From Luteimonas terricola (GTDB taxonomy: Bacteria > Pseudomonadota > Gammaproteobacteria > Xanthomonadales > Xanthomonadaceae): a stretch of 64,000 nt of DNA. The notes below the pieces were generated by a model. That model was not told the DNA's origin. It saw only the letters and a program-made list of their open reading frames with translations, and did no database searches. Below are positions 35,132 through 44,349 of the stretch, in pieces. The position numbers were made by a program, and so were the translations under genes. Numbering within the stretch: the stretch's first letter is position 1; the number at the start of each line of letters is the position of its first letter. The DNA is taken from assembly GCF_004352845.1 (NCBI RefSeq), contig NZ_SJRX01000001.1:620001-684000 (forward strand), given 5' to 3'.

Positions 35132-36189
35132 ACGCCGCGGCCATCGACACCGACACCGCCGCGCGCTGGACGCGCGACGCCGATCTGACCGGCCGCACCA
35201 GCCTGCGCGTGCCCGCGCGCGCGGCGTGGCTGGCGGAACTCGCCGATGAGGCCGCGCTGCCGTCGGTGCTTGCGGATCCACGGATCGCCGACGGCGAACT
35301 GCTGGTGCTCGGCGGCGGCAGCAACCTCCTGTTCGCCGCCGACCTCGACGGCGTTGCACTGGCCCTGACCTGCGATGCCGTGTCCGTGGTCGCCGACGAT
35401 GGCGACGCCGTGATCGTGCGCGCCGGGGCCGGCCGCGGCTGGCACGACTTCGTGCTGCACACCCTGGCGCTTGGCCTGTCCGGGCTCGAGAACCTGTCGT
35501 TGATCCCGGGAACGGTCGGTGCCGCGCCGATCCAGAACATCGGCGCCTACGGCGTCGAGCTCGACCACCGCGTGCACGCGGTGGAGGCCTGGGACCGCGA
35601 CGCGGGCGCCACGGTCCGCCTGGCCGCCGCCGACTGCGGCTTCGCCTACCGCGACAGCCGCTTCAAGCGCGAACCCGGGCGCTGGATCGTCACCGCGGTG
35701 GAGTTCGCGCTCACGCGCCGGCCGCGGCTGGAACTTGCCTACTCCGGCATCGGCGACGAACTGGCAGCCATGGGCATCGTCGCGCCCACGCCGGCCCAGG
35801 TGTCCGAGGCCGTCTGCCGCATCCGCAGGCGCAAGCTGCCCGACCCGGTGCTGCTCGCCAACGCCGGCAGCTTCTTCAAGAACCCGATCCTGCCGGCCGC
35901 GCAGGCCGCTGCCCTGGCCGCCGCACACCCGGGAATGCCCGGCTTCGACGCCGGCAGCCCGGGCCTGCGCAAACTGTCGGCAGCCTGGCTGATCGACGCC
36001 GCGGGCTGGAAGGGCCACCGCGACGGCGACGCCGGCGTCGCGCCCGGACACGCCCTGGTGCTGGTCAATCACGGCGGTGCCAGCGGCGCGGAGCTGCTGG
36101 GGCTGGCCCGGCGCATTGCAGGCTCCGTGCAGGCGCGCTTCGGCGTGGCGCTGGAGCCCGAGCCGCGCCTCATCGGCGCCGCCTGGTGA
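35128..36189 (+). CDS. murB: UDP-N-acetylenolpyruvoylglucosamine reductase
   Basis: MurB is the FAD enzyme that reduces enolpyruvyl-UDP-GlcNAc to UDP-MurNAc in peptidoglycan synthesis. The 353-residue product has [11 protein letters not shown], the FAD and substrate segment [22 protein letters not shown], and YRDSRFK of the type I enzymes. The catalytic serine lies in [11 protein letters not shown]. The GTG at 35128 overlaps the pyrD stop and the murB TGA overlaps the next GTG, so pyrD-murB-eamA are probably translated as one unit. Confidence 0.97.
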   Translation: MNAAAIDTDTAARWTRDADLTGRTSLRVPARAAWLAELADEAALPSVLADPRIADGELLVLGGGSNLLFAADLDGVALALTCDAVSVVADDGDAVIVRAGAGRGWHDFVLHTLALGLSGLENLSLIPGTVGAAPIQNIGAYGVELDHRVHAVEAWDRDAGATVRLAAADCGFAYRDSRFKREPGRWIVTAVEFALTRRPRLELAYSGIGDELAAMGIVAPTPAQVSEAVCRIRRRKLPDPVLLANAGSFFKNPILPAAQAAALAAAHPGMPGFDAGSPGLRKLSAAWLIDAAGWKGHRDGDAGVAPGHALVLVNHGGASGAELLGLARRIAGSVQARFGVALEPEPRLIGAAW

Positions 36190-37100
36190 GCGCAGCGACC
36201 CTCAGTCCGCAGGCGCGTGCGGCGCTGTTGATGCTCGGCAGCACCAGCTTCTTCGCCGCGATGGCGGTGACCATCCGCCTGGCCTCGGCGGACCTGTCGA
36301 CCTACCAGATCGCGTTCTTCCGCAACTTCTTCGGCCTGCTGTTCCTGCTGCCGTTCCTGTTCCGCGGCAGCTGGCGGCTGCCGCGCACCAAGCAGCTGCC
36401 GCGCTACGTGCTGCGCTGCGCGATCGGCGTGGGCTCGATGCTGTGCGGCTTCTGGGCGCTGGGGAACCTGCCGATGGCGCAGGCGGTGTCGCTGTCGTAT
36501 GCCGCGCCGCTGTTCGCGACCGTGGCCGCGGTGTTCATCCTCGGCGAGACGGTGCGCCTGCGACGCTGGTCGGCGGTGGTGATCGGCCTGGTCGGCGTGC
36601 TGGTGATCGTGCGCCCGGGCAGCACCGACTTCAGCCTCGGCACCCTGGTGGCGCTGTCCGGCGCCCTGCTCTCGGCCCTGGTCGCGATCCAGATCAAACA
36701 GCTCTCGCGCGTGGATGCAGCCGACACCATCGTCTTCTACACCTACGTGTTCTGGGTGCCGATGTCGCTGGTGCCGGCGCTGTTCGCATGGGAGTGGCCG
36801 CAGGGCATCACCTGGCTGTGGCTGCTGCTGCTCGGCGCGTTCGGCACCGGCGGCCAGCTGCTGTGGACGCGGGCGCTGAAGATCGGCGAGGTCTCCGCGC
36901 TGCAGCCGATCAGCTTCGTGCAGCTGCCGCTGGTGGCACTGGCCGCATGGCTGCTGTTTGGCGAGGAGCCCACGCGCTGGACCCTGCTCGGTGCCGGCAT
37001 CATCCTCGTCGCCAACGCCTACATCGCGCACCGCGAGGTGCAGCTGGGGCGACGCGCGGCGACTACGGCGCCCGCCGAGGCCACGAAGCCGACGGAATAG
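36186..37100 (+). CDS. EamA/DMT family inner-membrane transporter
   Basis: The 304-residue product has ten hydrophobic segments in two EamA repeats (first about 10-140, second about 150-290), with the typical PLFATVAAVFILGETVRLRRW and QLPLVALAAWLLFGEEPTRWTL repeat ends. Such carriers export metabolites such as amino acids or act as permeases, and the substrate cannot be read from sequence. GTG start overlaps murB. It ends 13 bases from the convergent kinase gene, and I see no clear terminator between them. Confidence 0.88.
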   Translation: MSAATLSPQARAALLMLGSTSFFAAMAVTIRLASADLSTYQIAFFRNFFGLLFLLPFLFRGSWRLPRTKQLPRYVLRCAIGVGSMLCGFWALGNLPMAQAVSLSYAAPLFATVAAVFILGETVRLRRWSAVVIGLVGVLVIVRPGSTDFSLGTLVALSGALLSALVAIQIKQLSRVDAADTIVFYTYVFWVPMSLVPALFAWEWPQGITWLWLLLLGAFGTGGQLLWTRALKIGEVSALQPISFVQLPLVALAAWLLFGEEPTRWTLLGAGIILVANAYIAHREVQLGRRAATTAPAEATKPTE

Positions 37101-37113
37101 CGCGGCCGCGCGA

Positions 37114-39822
37114 TCAGCCGCGGCGCTCGGCGTCACTCAGGTCGGCAGCAAGCTTGCGCAACGGCGGCGACAGGCGCTCCGGGTCGGCTGCCAGCAGCGG
37201 CGCGATCAGTTCCTCGCGCACCGCCCCGGCCTCGTCGGTGCGCCCGGCGTGGTCCAGCGCTTCGGCCAAATGGGCCGCGGTCCCGATCGTCATGTGGTGC
37301 TCGCCGCCGAGCGCGTCCCGGCGCTCGGCAAGAAGTTGGGCGAACGTCGTCGCGGCCGCTTCGTGGCTGCCGATCTCCGCCTGCGCTTCACCCAGTATCT
37401 GCAACGCCGCCTGCGCCTGGTGGTGGTGGCCGCCCAGGACTTCCCGCGCCAGCGGCACCAGCGGTGCAACCGTCGCCAGCGACTCTTCCGGGCGGCCGGA
37501 CTGCAGCAGTGTGCCCGCCCGGTTGATCGCGATGAACACGGTGTCGGGATGTCCGGCGCCATGCAACCGGGTTCGCGCATCCAGCACTTCGGCCTGCAGG
37601 ACCAGCGCACCCTCGTAGTCCCCGAGGCGCGCAAGGGCGGTGGAGCGGTTGAGCTTGGCGCGCAGCGTCGCGCGATGGCCCTGGCCATGAACGCGCTCGA
37701 GCGCCCCGATCACGTCCGCGCCCAGCCTGAGGGATTCCTCCAGCTCGCCGGCGTCGGCCATGAACGCGGCCAGGTTCTCGCGCGACGCAAGGGTCATGGC
37801 ATGTTCCGCGCCCAGCTGGCGCGTGCGCAGTTCGATGATCCTGCGCTGCAGCTCGATCGCGCCTTCGCTGTCGCCGGTCATCATCCGCATCGGCGCGATG
37901 TTGTGGAGGGCATTGGTCGTCTGCTGCGCTTCGGGGCCGGACACGCGCTCGTGGATCGCCAGCAGCCGCTCCATCGACGCCAGGCCGGCCTGCGGGTCAC
38001 CCATCCGCGTCTGCAGGACGGCGAGTCCATTGAGGATCGACGTGGACACGGGAGCTTCTTCGCCCAGCGCGGCGACGGCGCGCGCATGCAACGCTTCCAG
38101 CCGGCCCCGGGCCTCGGCACGGTCCCCCATCGAAGCCATGACGTCGGCACCGGTCTGTTCGATCTCCAACCGGATCGGATCGTCGACCGGCAGTGCCGCC
38201 GCAAGTACAAGCGCGTCGTCGATGACCCTGCGTGCGCCCTCGGGATCGGCCGATGCCAGCAGTGACTCGGCCTGATCGCGACGTGCGGCCAGGGTCGCCG
38301 GAGCGCCGGGGCCGAGCTCGCGCGCGCGGATATCCGCGACGCGGGCATGGCTGCGCGCTGCCGCCGCCTCAAGACCCAGGGCCTTGCGCACGCCGGCAAC
38401 CGACTCGGTCAGGTCCGCATCGAGCAGTGGCTGCCCGGCGAAATCGCGCGCGATGGCGCCCTCGGCCCGGGCGAGGATGTTGCCATCCACCAGGCCTCGC
38501 GCAATGTCCGTGGTGTTGGCATGGAACAGCACCTCGTCGAGCGCCGCGGCCGCATCCGGCCCTGCCCGTCCAAGCTGCTCCCGCAGCCCCGCGGCCAACG
38601 CGCTGCCCATGGCCTCGATATCGACCTCCTCGAGCATGGACTGCTGGAACGCGGCCACTGTTTCCAATTGTGCGCTGCGCTCCTCCGCAATGGCGCGCTG
38701 CGTGCGTGCCTGCACCAGGCCGTGCACCGACATCGCCAGGCCGCCGACGAGCGCGACCACGGCCACCGCGGCCGCCGCGATGCCCGCGCGGTGCCTGCGG
38801 ACGAACTTCCCTGCCACATAGCGTCGCGACGCCGGCACCGCGGCCAATGCGCGGCCATCAAGGAAGCGGCGGAGGTCGTCGGCGAAGGCCGCCGCCGAGG
38901 GATAGCGCTCACCGCGATCGTGCGCCATCGCGCGCGCGACCACCCAGTCCAGCTCGTGGCGGAGCAGGCGCCGCATCCGCGGCATGCTCACGCCCCGTCC
39001 CCGCGCCAGGCGCCGGCCCTCGGCAGGCGGCAGCGTATCCAGCTGCCGTGACGGCAGGCGCAGCGTGCGTGTCGTATCCGTCACGGTCTCGCCGGCAAGC
39101 GCCGGGCGCTGGCCGGTCAGGAGTTCGAACAGCACCACGCCCAGCGAGTAGACGTCGCTGCGGGTGTCAACGAGGGCCTGGTCGCCGGCCGCCTGCTCGG
39201 GGCTCATGTAGTCCGGAGTGCCCGCGATTTCCCGGCTCCCGGAGCCTCCGCCAACTGCTGCAGTGGCGATGCCGAAGTCGATGATCTTCGGCAACGGCCG
39301 GCCGTCGACCTCGTCCACCAGCAGATTGGCCGGCTTCAGGTCGCGGTGTATCACGCCCTTCTGGTGCGCATGCTGCACGCCTTCGCAGATGCCGACCAGC
39401 AGCCGCAACCGCTCCGCGAGCGGCAGCTGCTTTGCCTCGCAGTAGTCGGTGAGCGAGCTTCCCGCGATGAACTCCATCGCGAAGTAGGGCTGGCCGTCGG
39501 GCGTGGTGTCGGCGTCGAAGACCTGGGCGATCGCGGGGTGGCGCATCTGCGCCAGCATCTGCCGCTCGACCTCGAAATAGGCCAGGTGGCGGGCTTCCAG
39601 CCGCCGGCCGCGCATCAGCTTGAGCGCGACCGTGCGCCGCATCGGCTCCAGCTGTTCTGCGCGATACACCTCGCCCATGCCGCCGACGCCCAGCGGTTCC
39701 ACGATGCGGTAGCGCCCGATGCGCGCGCCCGGTGGGAGCGTCGGGCCCGTGGCCACGCCGGCACCCTGCGTACGCGTGACCAGCAGTTCGGTGCGATCCG
39801 GATCGTCGTCAGCGTGAACCAT
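37114..39822 (-). CDS. membrane Ser/Thr protein kinase with C-terminal TPR region
   Basis: The 902-residue protein carries a Hanks-type kinase domain at about 38-315: the P-loop LGVGGMGEVYRAE, Lys68 in VALKLM, HRDLKPANLL (159-168), DFG at 182-184 and YMSPEQAAGD. A single membrane helix follows near 350 (AGIAAAAVAVVALVGGLAMS). About 500 residues of TPR-like repeats come next, with the AEHAMTL and GHPDTVF patterns of the kinesin-light-chain type. All catalytic residues are present. The TPR part should lie in the periplasm and sense or bind a partner. It is divergent from an FHA-GGDEF gene, whose FHA domain could bind phosphothreonine made by this kinase. Confidence 0.92.
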   Translation of the reverse strand: MVHADDDPDRTELLVTRTQGAGVATGPTLPPGARIGRYRIVEPLGVGGMGEVYRAEQLEPMRRTVALKLMRGRRLEARHLAYFEVERQMLAQMRHPAIAQVFDADTTPDGQPYFAMEFIAGSSLTDYCEAKQLPLAERLRLLVGICEGVQHAHQKGVIHRDLKPANLLVDEVDGRPLPKIIDFGIATAAVGGGSGSREIAGTPDYMSPEQAAGDQALVDTRSDVYSLGVVLFELLTGQRPALAGETVTDTTRTLRLPSRQLDTLPPAEGRRLARGRGVSMPRMRRLLRHELDWVVARAMAHDRGERYPSAAAFADDLRRFLDGRALAAVPASRRYVAGKFVRRHRAGIAAAAVAVVALVGGLAMSVHGLVQARTQRAIAEERSAQLETVAAFQQSMLEEVDIEAMGSALAAGLREQLGRAGPDAAAALDEVLFHANTTDIARGLVDGNILARAEGAIARDFAGQPLLDADLTESVAGVRKALGLEAAAARSHARVADIRARELGPGAPATLAARRDQAESLLASADPEGARRVIDDALVLAAALPVDDPIRLEIEQTGADVMASMGDRAEARGRLEALHARAVAALGEEAPVSTSILNGLAVLQTRMGDPQAGLASMERLLAIHERVSGPEAQQTTNALHNIAPMRMMTGDSEGAIELQRRIIELRTRQLGAEHAMTLASRENLAAFMADAGELEESLRLGADVIGALERVHGQGHRATLRAKLNRSTALARLGDYEGALVLQAEVLDARTRLHGAGHPDTVFIAINRAGTLLQSGRPEESLATVAPLVPLAREVLGGHHHQAQAALQILGEAQAEIGSHEAAATTFAQLLAERRDALGGEHHMTIGTAAHLAEALDHAGRTDEAGAVREELIAPLLAADPERLSPPLRKLAADLSDAERRG

Positions 39823-39909
39823 TGTTTTCCCCCCGTTCGTGGAATCGTACCGCGTGTCCGCCTGCCGGGGCAGGCGTTACACTTGGCTGCTTATTCCAGG
39901 GGCGTCGCT

Positions 39910-40791
39910 ATGGCGGACGACACCACCCAGCGCACCATGTTGAGCGCAGGCCCCACGCGGCCCGCGCCGCGTTCGGCGTGCCTGGTGGTGATCCACGGCG
40001 AAGGCCTGGGCCGGCGCGTCGACGTCGAGGACGCCCCGGTGCTGATCGGCCGTTCGCAGGATGCCGACCTCTGCATTGCCCACAAGAGCGTGTCCCGCGA
40101 GCACTGCAGGGTGTGGCGCGACGGCGACGCCTACCGGGTCATGGACCTCGGCGCGACCAACCCGATCCATGTCAACGATGCGCGCATCGACGAAGGCGTG
40201 CTCATCGACGGCGACCACGTCACCATCGGCGAGAGCATCCTCAAGTTCATCAGCCAGACCAGCGTCGAGGCGCGCTACCACGAAGAGATCTACCAGCTCG
40301 CCACCCACGACCCGCTGAGCGACCTGTCCAACCGCCGTCACTTCGCCGAGCTCGCCGACAAGGAGATCGCGCGCGCGGTGCGCCACGGGCGCGCGCTGGC
40401 GCTATGCATCATCGACGTCGACCTGTTCAAGCCGGTAAACGATCGCTACGGGCACATCGAGGGCGACGCCGTGCTGCGCAGGCTGGCAGCGGTGATCCGC
40501 AGCCATGTGCGCGACGACGACGTCGCCGCACGCATCGGCGGCGAGGAGTTCGCGGTGCTGTTGTGCGAATGCGACATCGAGGCAGCGGCGACCTTTGCCG
40601 AGCGCCTGCGGCAGGCGGTGGCGGCGACCCGGTTCCACCCCGGCGGCGACCCGCAGCAGATCACGGTCAGTATCGGCATCGCCACGCTTGCACCGGGGCG
40701 CGCGAGTCGCAGCAGCCTGATGGCCGCCGCCGATGCCGCGCTCTATCGCGCCAAGAACGAGGGCCGCAATCTGGTCCGCGTCGAGGACTGA
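39910..40791 (+). CDS. FHA-domain diguanylate cyclase
   Basis: The 293-residue cytoplasmic protein has an FHA domain at about 25-115 (Arg48 in LIGRSQDADL and Ser62 in HKSVSREHC, the phosphothreonine contacts) and a GGDEF domain from about 130. The active site is RIGGEEFAVLL (GGEEF at 210-214) with an RxxD product-inhibition site RDDD at 201-204. It should make c-di-GMP under control of a phosphoprotein. The Ser/Thr kinase gene starts 87 bases away in the opposite direction, making kinase-to-cyclase signalling likely but unproven. Confidence 0.92.
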   Translation: MADDTTQRTMLSAGPTRPAPRSACLVVIHGEGLGRRVDVEDAPVLIGRSQDADLCIAHKSVSREHCRVWRDGDAYRVMDLGATNPIHVNDARIDEGVLIDGDHVTIGESILKFISQTSVEARYHEEIYQLATHDPLSDLSNRRHFAELADKEIARAVRHGRALALCIIDVDLFKPVNDRYGHIEGDAVLRRLAAVIRSHVRDDDVAARIGGEEFAVLLCECDIEAAATFAERLRQAVAATRFHPGGDPQQITVSIGIATLAPGRASRSSLMAAADAALYRAKNEGRNLVRVED

Positions 40792-40967
40792 GCGCTCAAC
40801 CCGCCGGGGTCTTCGCTGGCCCGTGCACGCGGGTGCGGCCACGAACGCCGCCTGCGAACACCGCCATCGGAAGCAGCACGCCAAATATCAACGGAACGGC
40901 AGGGCGGTCGCGATGTGGCGACGCCCTGGCGACAGTGCGTTCGCCGGGCCGGAGCTCCGCGGAATCC

Positions 40968-42260
40968 TCAGTCGGCACGCACGGCCGCGCCGTAGCGGCG
41001 GTCGACATAGGCATCGACCAGGGCGACGAATTCATGCGCGATGTTGTCGCCGCGCAGCGTCACCGCCTTCTCGCCGTCGATGAACACCGGAGCCGCCGGC
41101 GCCTCGCCCGTGCCCGGCAGCGAGATCCCGATGTCGGCATGGCGCGATTCGCCCGGCCCGTTGACGATGCAGCCCATCACCGCCAGCGTCATGTGCTCGG
41201 CGCCGGGGCGGGTGACCTTCCACTCCGGCATCTTCGCGCGCACGTGCTCCTGCACCACCTTGGCCAGCTCCTGGAAGAACTCGGACGTGGTGCGGCCGCA
41301 GCCCGGGCAGGCGGTGACCATCGGCGTGAACGCGCGCAGGCCCATGGTCTGCAGCAGCTCCTGCGCCACCACCACTTCCTGCGTGCGCGGCGCGCCCGGC
41401 TCGGGCGTGAGCGAGATGCGGATGGTGTCGCCGATGCCTTCCTGCATCAGCACCGCCAGCGCCGCGCTGGAGGCAACGATGCCCTTGCTGCCGATGCCGG
41501 CTTCGGTCAGGCCCAGGTGCAGGGCGAAGTCGCTGCGCAGGGCGAGGTCGCGGTACACCGCGACCAGTTCCTGCACGCCGCTGACCTTGGCCGAGAGGAT
41601 GATCCTGTCGCGCCCGAGGCCGAGTTCGACCGCGCGCTCCGCGGACTCCAGTGCCGAACGGATCAACGCTTCGCGCAGCACGCGGCCGGCGTCGCGAGGT
41701 TCGGCGCGCGCGGCGTTCTCGTCCATCAGCGCCGTCGCCAGGGCCTGGTCGAGCGAGCCCCAGTTGGCGCCGATGCGCACCGGCTTGCCATGCTTCATCG
41801 CAAACTCGATCAGCTGCGCGAACTGGGTGTCCCGCTTCCTGCCGAAACCGACATTGCCGGGATTGATGCGGTACTTCGCCAGCGCTTCGGCGCAGGCCGG
41901 CTCGCCGGCAAGCAGTTGGTGGCCGTTGTAGTGGAAGTCGCCAATGATCGGCACCTCCAGCCCCATCATCGCCAGCTTCTCGACGATGCGCGGCACGGCG
42001 GCGGCGGCGGCGGGATTGTTGACCGTGACCCGCACCAGCTCCGAACCCGCGCGCCAGAGCGCGGCGACCTGTTTCACGGTGCCGTCGATATCGGCGGTGT
42101 CGGTGTTGGTCATCGACTGCACCACCACCGGGGCGTCGCCTCCGACGGCGATCTTGCCCACCAGTACCTGGCGCGTGGCGCGCCGCGGCGCCGGGCCAAA
42201 CGCCCATTCTTCGAGAGTGTGGGCGGCGTCCGCGTGGCGGGTGTCGGGGATGGCGTTCAT
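40968..42260 (-). CDS. ispG: 4-hydroxy-3-methylbut-2-en-1-yl diphosphate synthase
   Basis: IspG reduces MEcPP to HMBPP in the methylerythritol phosphate pathway to isoprenoids. The 430-residue product has the TIM-barrel start [19 protein letters not shown] and the 4Fe-4S cysteines in [13 protein letters not shown] and [16 protein letters not shown]. The length fits the longer IspG type with extra inserted helices, as in other Xanthomonadaceae. The 176 bases upstream of the FHA-GGDEF stop hold nothing convincing. A DUF2218 gene diverges from it. Confidence 0.97.
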   Translation of the reverse strand: MNAIPDTRHADAAHTLEEWAFGPAPRRATRQVLVGKIAVGGDAPVVVQSMTNTDTADIDGTVKQVAALWRAGSELVRVTVNNPAAAAAVPRIVEKLAMMGLEVPIIGDFHYNGHQLLAGEPACAEALAKYRINPGNVGFGRKRDTQFAQLIEFAMKHGKPVRIGANWGSLDQALATALMDENAARAEPRDAGRVLREALIRSALESAERAVELGLGRDRIILSAKVSGVQELVAVYRDLALRSDFALHLGLTEAGIGSKGIVASSAALAVLMQEGIGDTIRISLTPEPGAPRTQEVVVAQELLQTMGLRAFTPMVTACPGCGRTTSEFFQELAKVVQEHVRAKMPEWKVTRPGAEHMTLAVMGCIVNGPGESRHADIGISLPGTGEAPAAPVFIDGEKAVTLRGDNIAHEFVALVDAYVDRRYGAAVRAD

Positions 42261-42344
42261 CGTTCCATTTTAGGCCCCGCCGTGACGGTTGTTACCACGC
42301 GACTGTCCCCCAGTTCATTTATGACCCCACGACAAGGCCACGCC

Positions 42345-42650
42345 ATGCCCGTTTTCACCGCCACCGCCACCATCGCCACCGCCGACGCCAGCCGCCTGAT
42401 CAAGCGCCTGTGCACGCACTGGGCGCACAAGCTGGAGGTCAGCTTCGACGAAACCCAGGCCCGGATTGCCTTCGATGCGGACACCGTCGCGCACCTGGCC
42501 GCCGGACCCGCCGCCCTGGACGCCCGCATGGAGGCGCCCGACGAGGCGCAACTCGCCCGGATCCAGGAGGTGGTCGCCTCGCACCTTGAACGCATGGCCC
42601 GAGGCGAAACCCTGGAAATCAGCTGGCAGACGGCGCAGGGGGCCAGCTGA
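42345..42650 (+). CDS. DUF2218 family protein
   Basis: A small protein of 101 residues beginning MPVFTATATIATADASRLIK, then RLCTHWAHKLEVSFDETQA, which matches DUF2218. Family members occur in many proteobacteria, sometimes near iron or siderophore genes, and the function is not known. The start ATG 42345 follows AAGG. An in-frame ATG at 42321 would add eight residues. The gene is alone, between ispG (divergent) and a repeat-rich gap before xseA. Confidence 0.85.
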   Translation: MPVFTATATIATADASRLIKRLCTHWAHKLEVSFDETQARIAFDADTVAHLAAGPAALDARMEAPDEAQLARIQEVVASHLERMARGETLEISWQTAQGAS

Positions 42651-42683
42651 AGGGCTGGTGCGGAGTCCGCCATCGATCCGGCA

Positions 42684-42810
42684 GGGCTATAGCCGCTCCC
42701 ACAACCGCCGCTATGGCTGCGAAGGTGTCCCCATGGCGGGTTGATGGGTACGGAGTGGGCATCAAGAGCAGCTCCGCTGCGACGCCCACGGAGTACCCAT
42801 CGACCCGCCA
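42684..42810. repeat. REP-like pair and a long imperfect hairpin between DUF2218 and xseA
   Basis: GGGCTATAGCCGCTCCCACA at 42684-42703 is a REP unit, and CCGCTATGGCTGCGAAGG just after it is a diverged unit in the other orientation. Next, 42734-42760 (TGGCGGGTTGATGGGTACGG and on) and 42784-42810 are inverted repeats matching at 23 of 27 positions around a 23-base loop. The 243-base gap otherwise shows no gene. Confidence 0.75.
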
Positions 42811-42893
42811 CTCCGCGACGCCAATCCGCGACACCACATCGCAGCGCCACAGCCCACGCCGCCCGCCCCCCGCGACACCGGTATCCTGACGGC

Positions 42894-44237
42894 ATGCCCG
42901 CACCGCCTGCCGAGAACGTCCTCAGCCCCAGCCAGCTCAACGCCCTGGCGCGCAGCCTGCTGGAGGACGCCTTTCCTGTGGTGGTCGTCGAAGGCGAGCT
43001 CGGCAACCTGTCGCGCCCTGCGTCGGGGCACCTGTACTTCACGCTCAAGGACGCGCGCGCCCAGGTCCGCTGCGCACTGTTCCGGTCCAGGAGCCAGGGG
43101 CTGCGCTTCCAGCCGCGCGAGGGGCTGCGCGTGCTCGCGCGCGGCCGGCTCACGCTTTACGAGGCCCGGGGTGACTACCAGCTGATCCTCGATTCGCTGG
43201 AAGAGGCCGGGGAAGGCGCGCTGCGCCGCGCGTTCGACGAACTCAAGGCGAAGCTGCAGGCCGAGGGCCTGTTCGACGATGCGCGCAAGCGTCCGCTGCC
43301 GGCGTACGCGCGGCGCCTGGGCATCATCACGTCACCCTCCGGTGCCGCCGTGCGCGACGTGCTGAGCGTGCTTGCGCGGCGCTTCCCGCTGGTCGAGGCC
43401 GACGTGTTGCCGGTGCCGGTGCAAGGCGATGCCGCGGCGGCGCAGATCCGCGGCATGCTCGAGCGCGCGGCGGTCAGCGGCCGCTACGACGTGCTGGTGC
43501 TGGCGCGCGGAGGTGGCTCGCTGGAGGACCTGTGGGCGTTCAACGACGAGGCGCTGGCGCGTGCCATCGCGGCCTGCGAGGTGCCGGTGGTGTCGGCGGT
43601 CGGGCATGAGACCGACTTCACACTGGCCGACTTCGCGGCCGACCTGCGCGCACCCACGCCTTCGGTGGCGGCGGAGCTGGTGGTACCCAACGCGGTCGAT
43701 GTGGGCACGCGGGTGCGCGGGCTGCAGCAGCGCCTGGGCGCGCTGCACCTGCAGCGCATGCGCGACCGGATGCAGCGCGCGGACCGGGCCTCACTGCGGC
43801 TGCAGGCGCTGGCGCCGCAGGCGCGGCTGAGCGCGCTGGGCGAGCGTCAGCTGCAGGCGCTGCGGCGACTGCACTCGGCCTGGCAAGCGCGCGATGCCGC
43901 GCTGCGCGCCCGCCTGCGCCATGCGGACGCGGTGCTGCGCGCGACCCGCCCGGAACGGCGGCTGGCGGTTCTGCGCGAGCGGCTGGCAGCGCTCGGGCCG
44001 CGCCCGCAGGCCGCGGTCGCGCGGCGCCTGCAGGCCGACACCCTGCGCCTGCGCGGCCTTGCGCGCTCGCTGCAGGCGGTGAGCCCGCTGGCCACCGTGG
44101 CCCGGGGCTACGCCATCCTGCAGCACGACGATGGCCGCGTGGTGCGCGGCACCGGCGATGTGGCGCCCGGGGACCGGCTCTCCGCGCGCGTGGGCGACGG
44201 CAAGCTGCGCCTGCGGGTGGAGCCTGGGGACAGCTGA
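42894..44237 (+). CDS. xseA: exodeoxyribonuclease VII large subunit
   Basis: XseA is the catalytic subunit of Exo VII, a single-strand-specific exonuclease in mismatch and damage repair. The 447-residue product from ATG 42894 has the OB-fold start [19 protein letters not shown] and [17 protein letters not shown], then [32 protein letters not shown] and [23 protein letters not shown] of the catalytic core. An Arg-rich coiled coil follows, and the C-terminus [12 protein letters not shown] is typical. xseB is not in the window. The frame is open upstream of the ATG but without family character. Confidence 0.96.
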   Translation: MPAPPAENVLSPSQLNALARSLLEDAFPVVVVEGELGNLSRPASGHLYFTLKDARAQVRCALFRSRSQGLRFQPREGLRVLARGRLTLYEARGDYQLILDSLEEAGEGALRRAFDELKAKLQAEGLFDDARKRPLPAYARRLGIITSPSGAAVRDVLSVLARRFPLVEADVLPVPVQGDAAAAQIRGMLERAAVSGRYDVLVLARGGGSLEDLWAFNDEALARAIAACEVPVVSAVGHETDFTLADFAADLRAPTPSVAAELVVPNAVDVGTRVRGLQQRLGALHLQRMRDRMQRADRASLRLQALAPQARLSALGERQLQALRRLHSAWQARDAALRARLRHADAVLRATRPERRLAVLRERLAALGPRPQAAVARRLQADTLRLRGLARSLQAVSPLATVARGYAILQHDDGRVVRGTGDVAPGDRLSARVGDGKLRLRVEPGDS

Positions 44238-44305
44238 GTCGCGCTGCACCGGTCCGCCCAGCGGGTGGCGCCACCGCGGCGCATGCCGGCCCGCAACCCC
44301 ACCCG

Positions 44306-44341
44306 CCGTCGGTGGGCGTTGTCGCTCCCGTCCACCGACGG
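44306..44341 (+). promoter_or_regulatory. perfect 10-bp inverted repeat just upstream of the VWA lipoprotein start
   Basis: CCGTCGGTGG at 44306-44315 and CCACCGACGG at 44332-44341 are exact reverse complements with a 16-base spacer. The second arm runs into the GGAG ribosome site (44340-44343), 6 bases before the ATG at 44350. It could be an operator or an RNA hairpin that blocks translation. There is no T-run. Confidence 0.5.
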
Positions 44342-44349
44342 AGTCCACC

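Noticed and set aside
40796-41035. Small minus-strand frame with a hydrophobic end (VPLIFGVLLPMAVFAGGV), resembling a sorting signal
   Set aside because: It overlaps the end of ispG, has no ribosome site and no body preceding the hydrophobic part. I treat the 176-base gap as without a supported gene.
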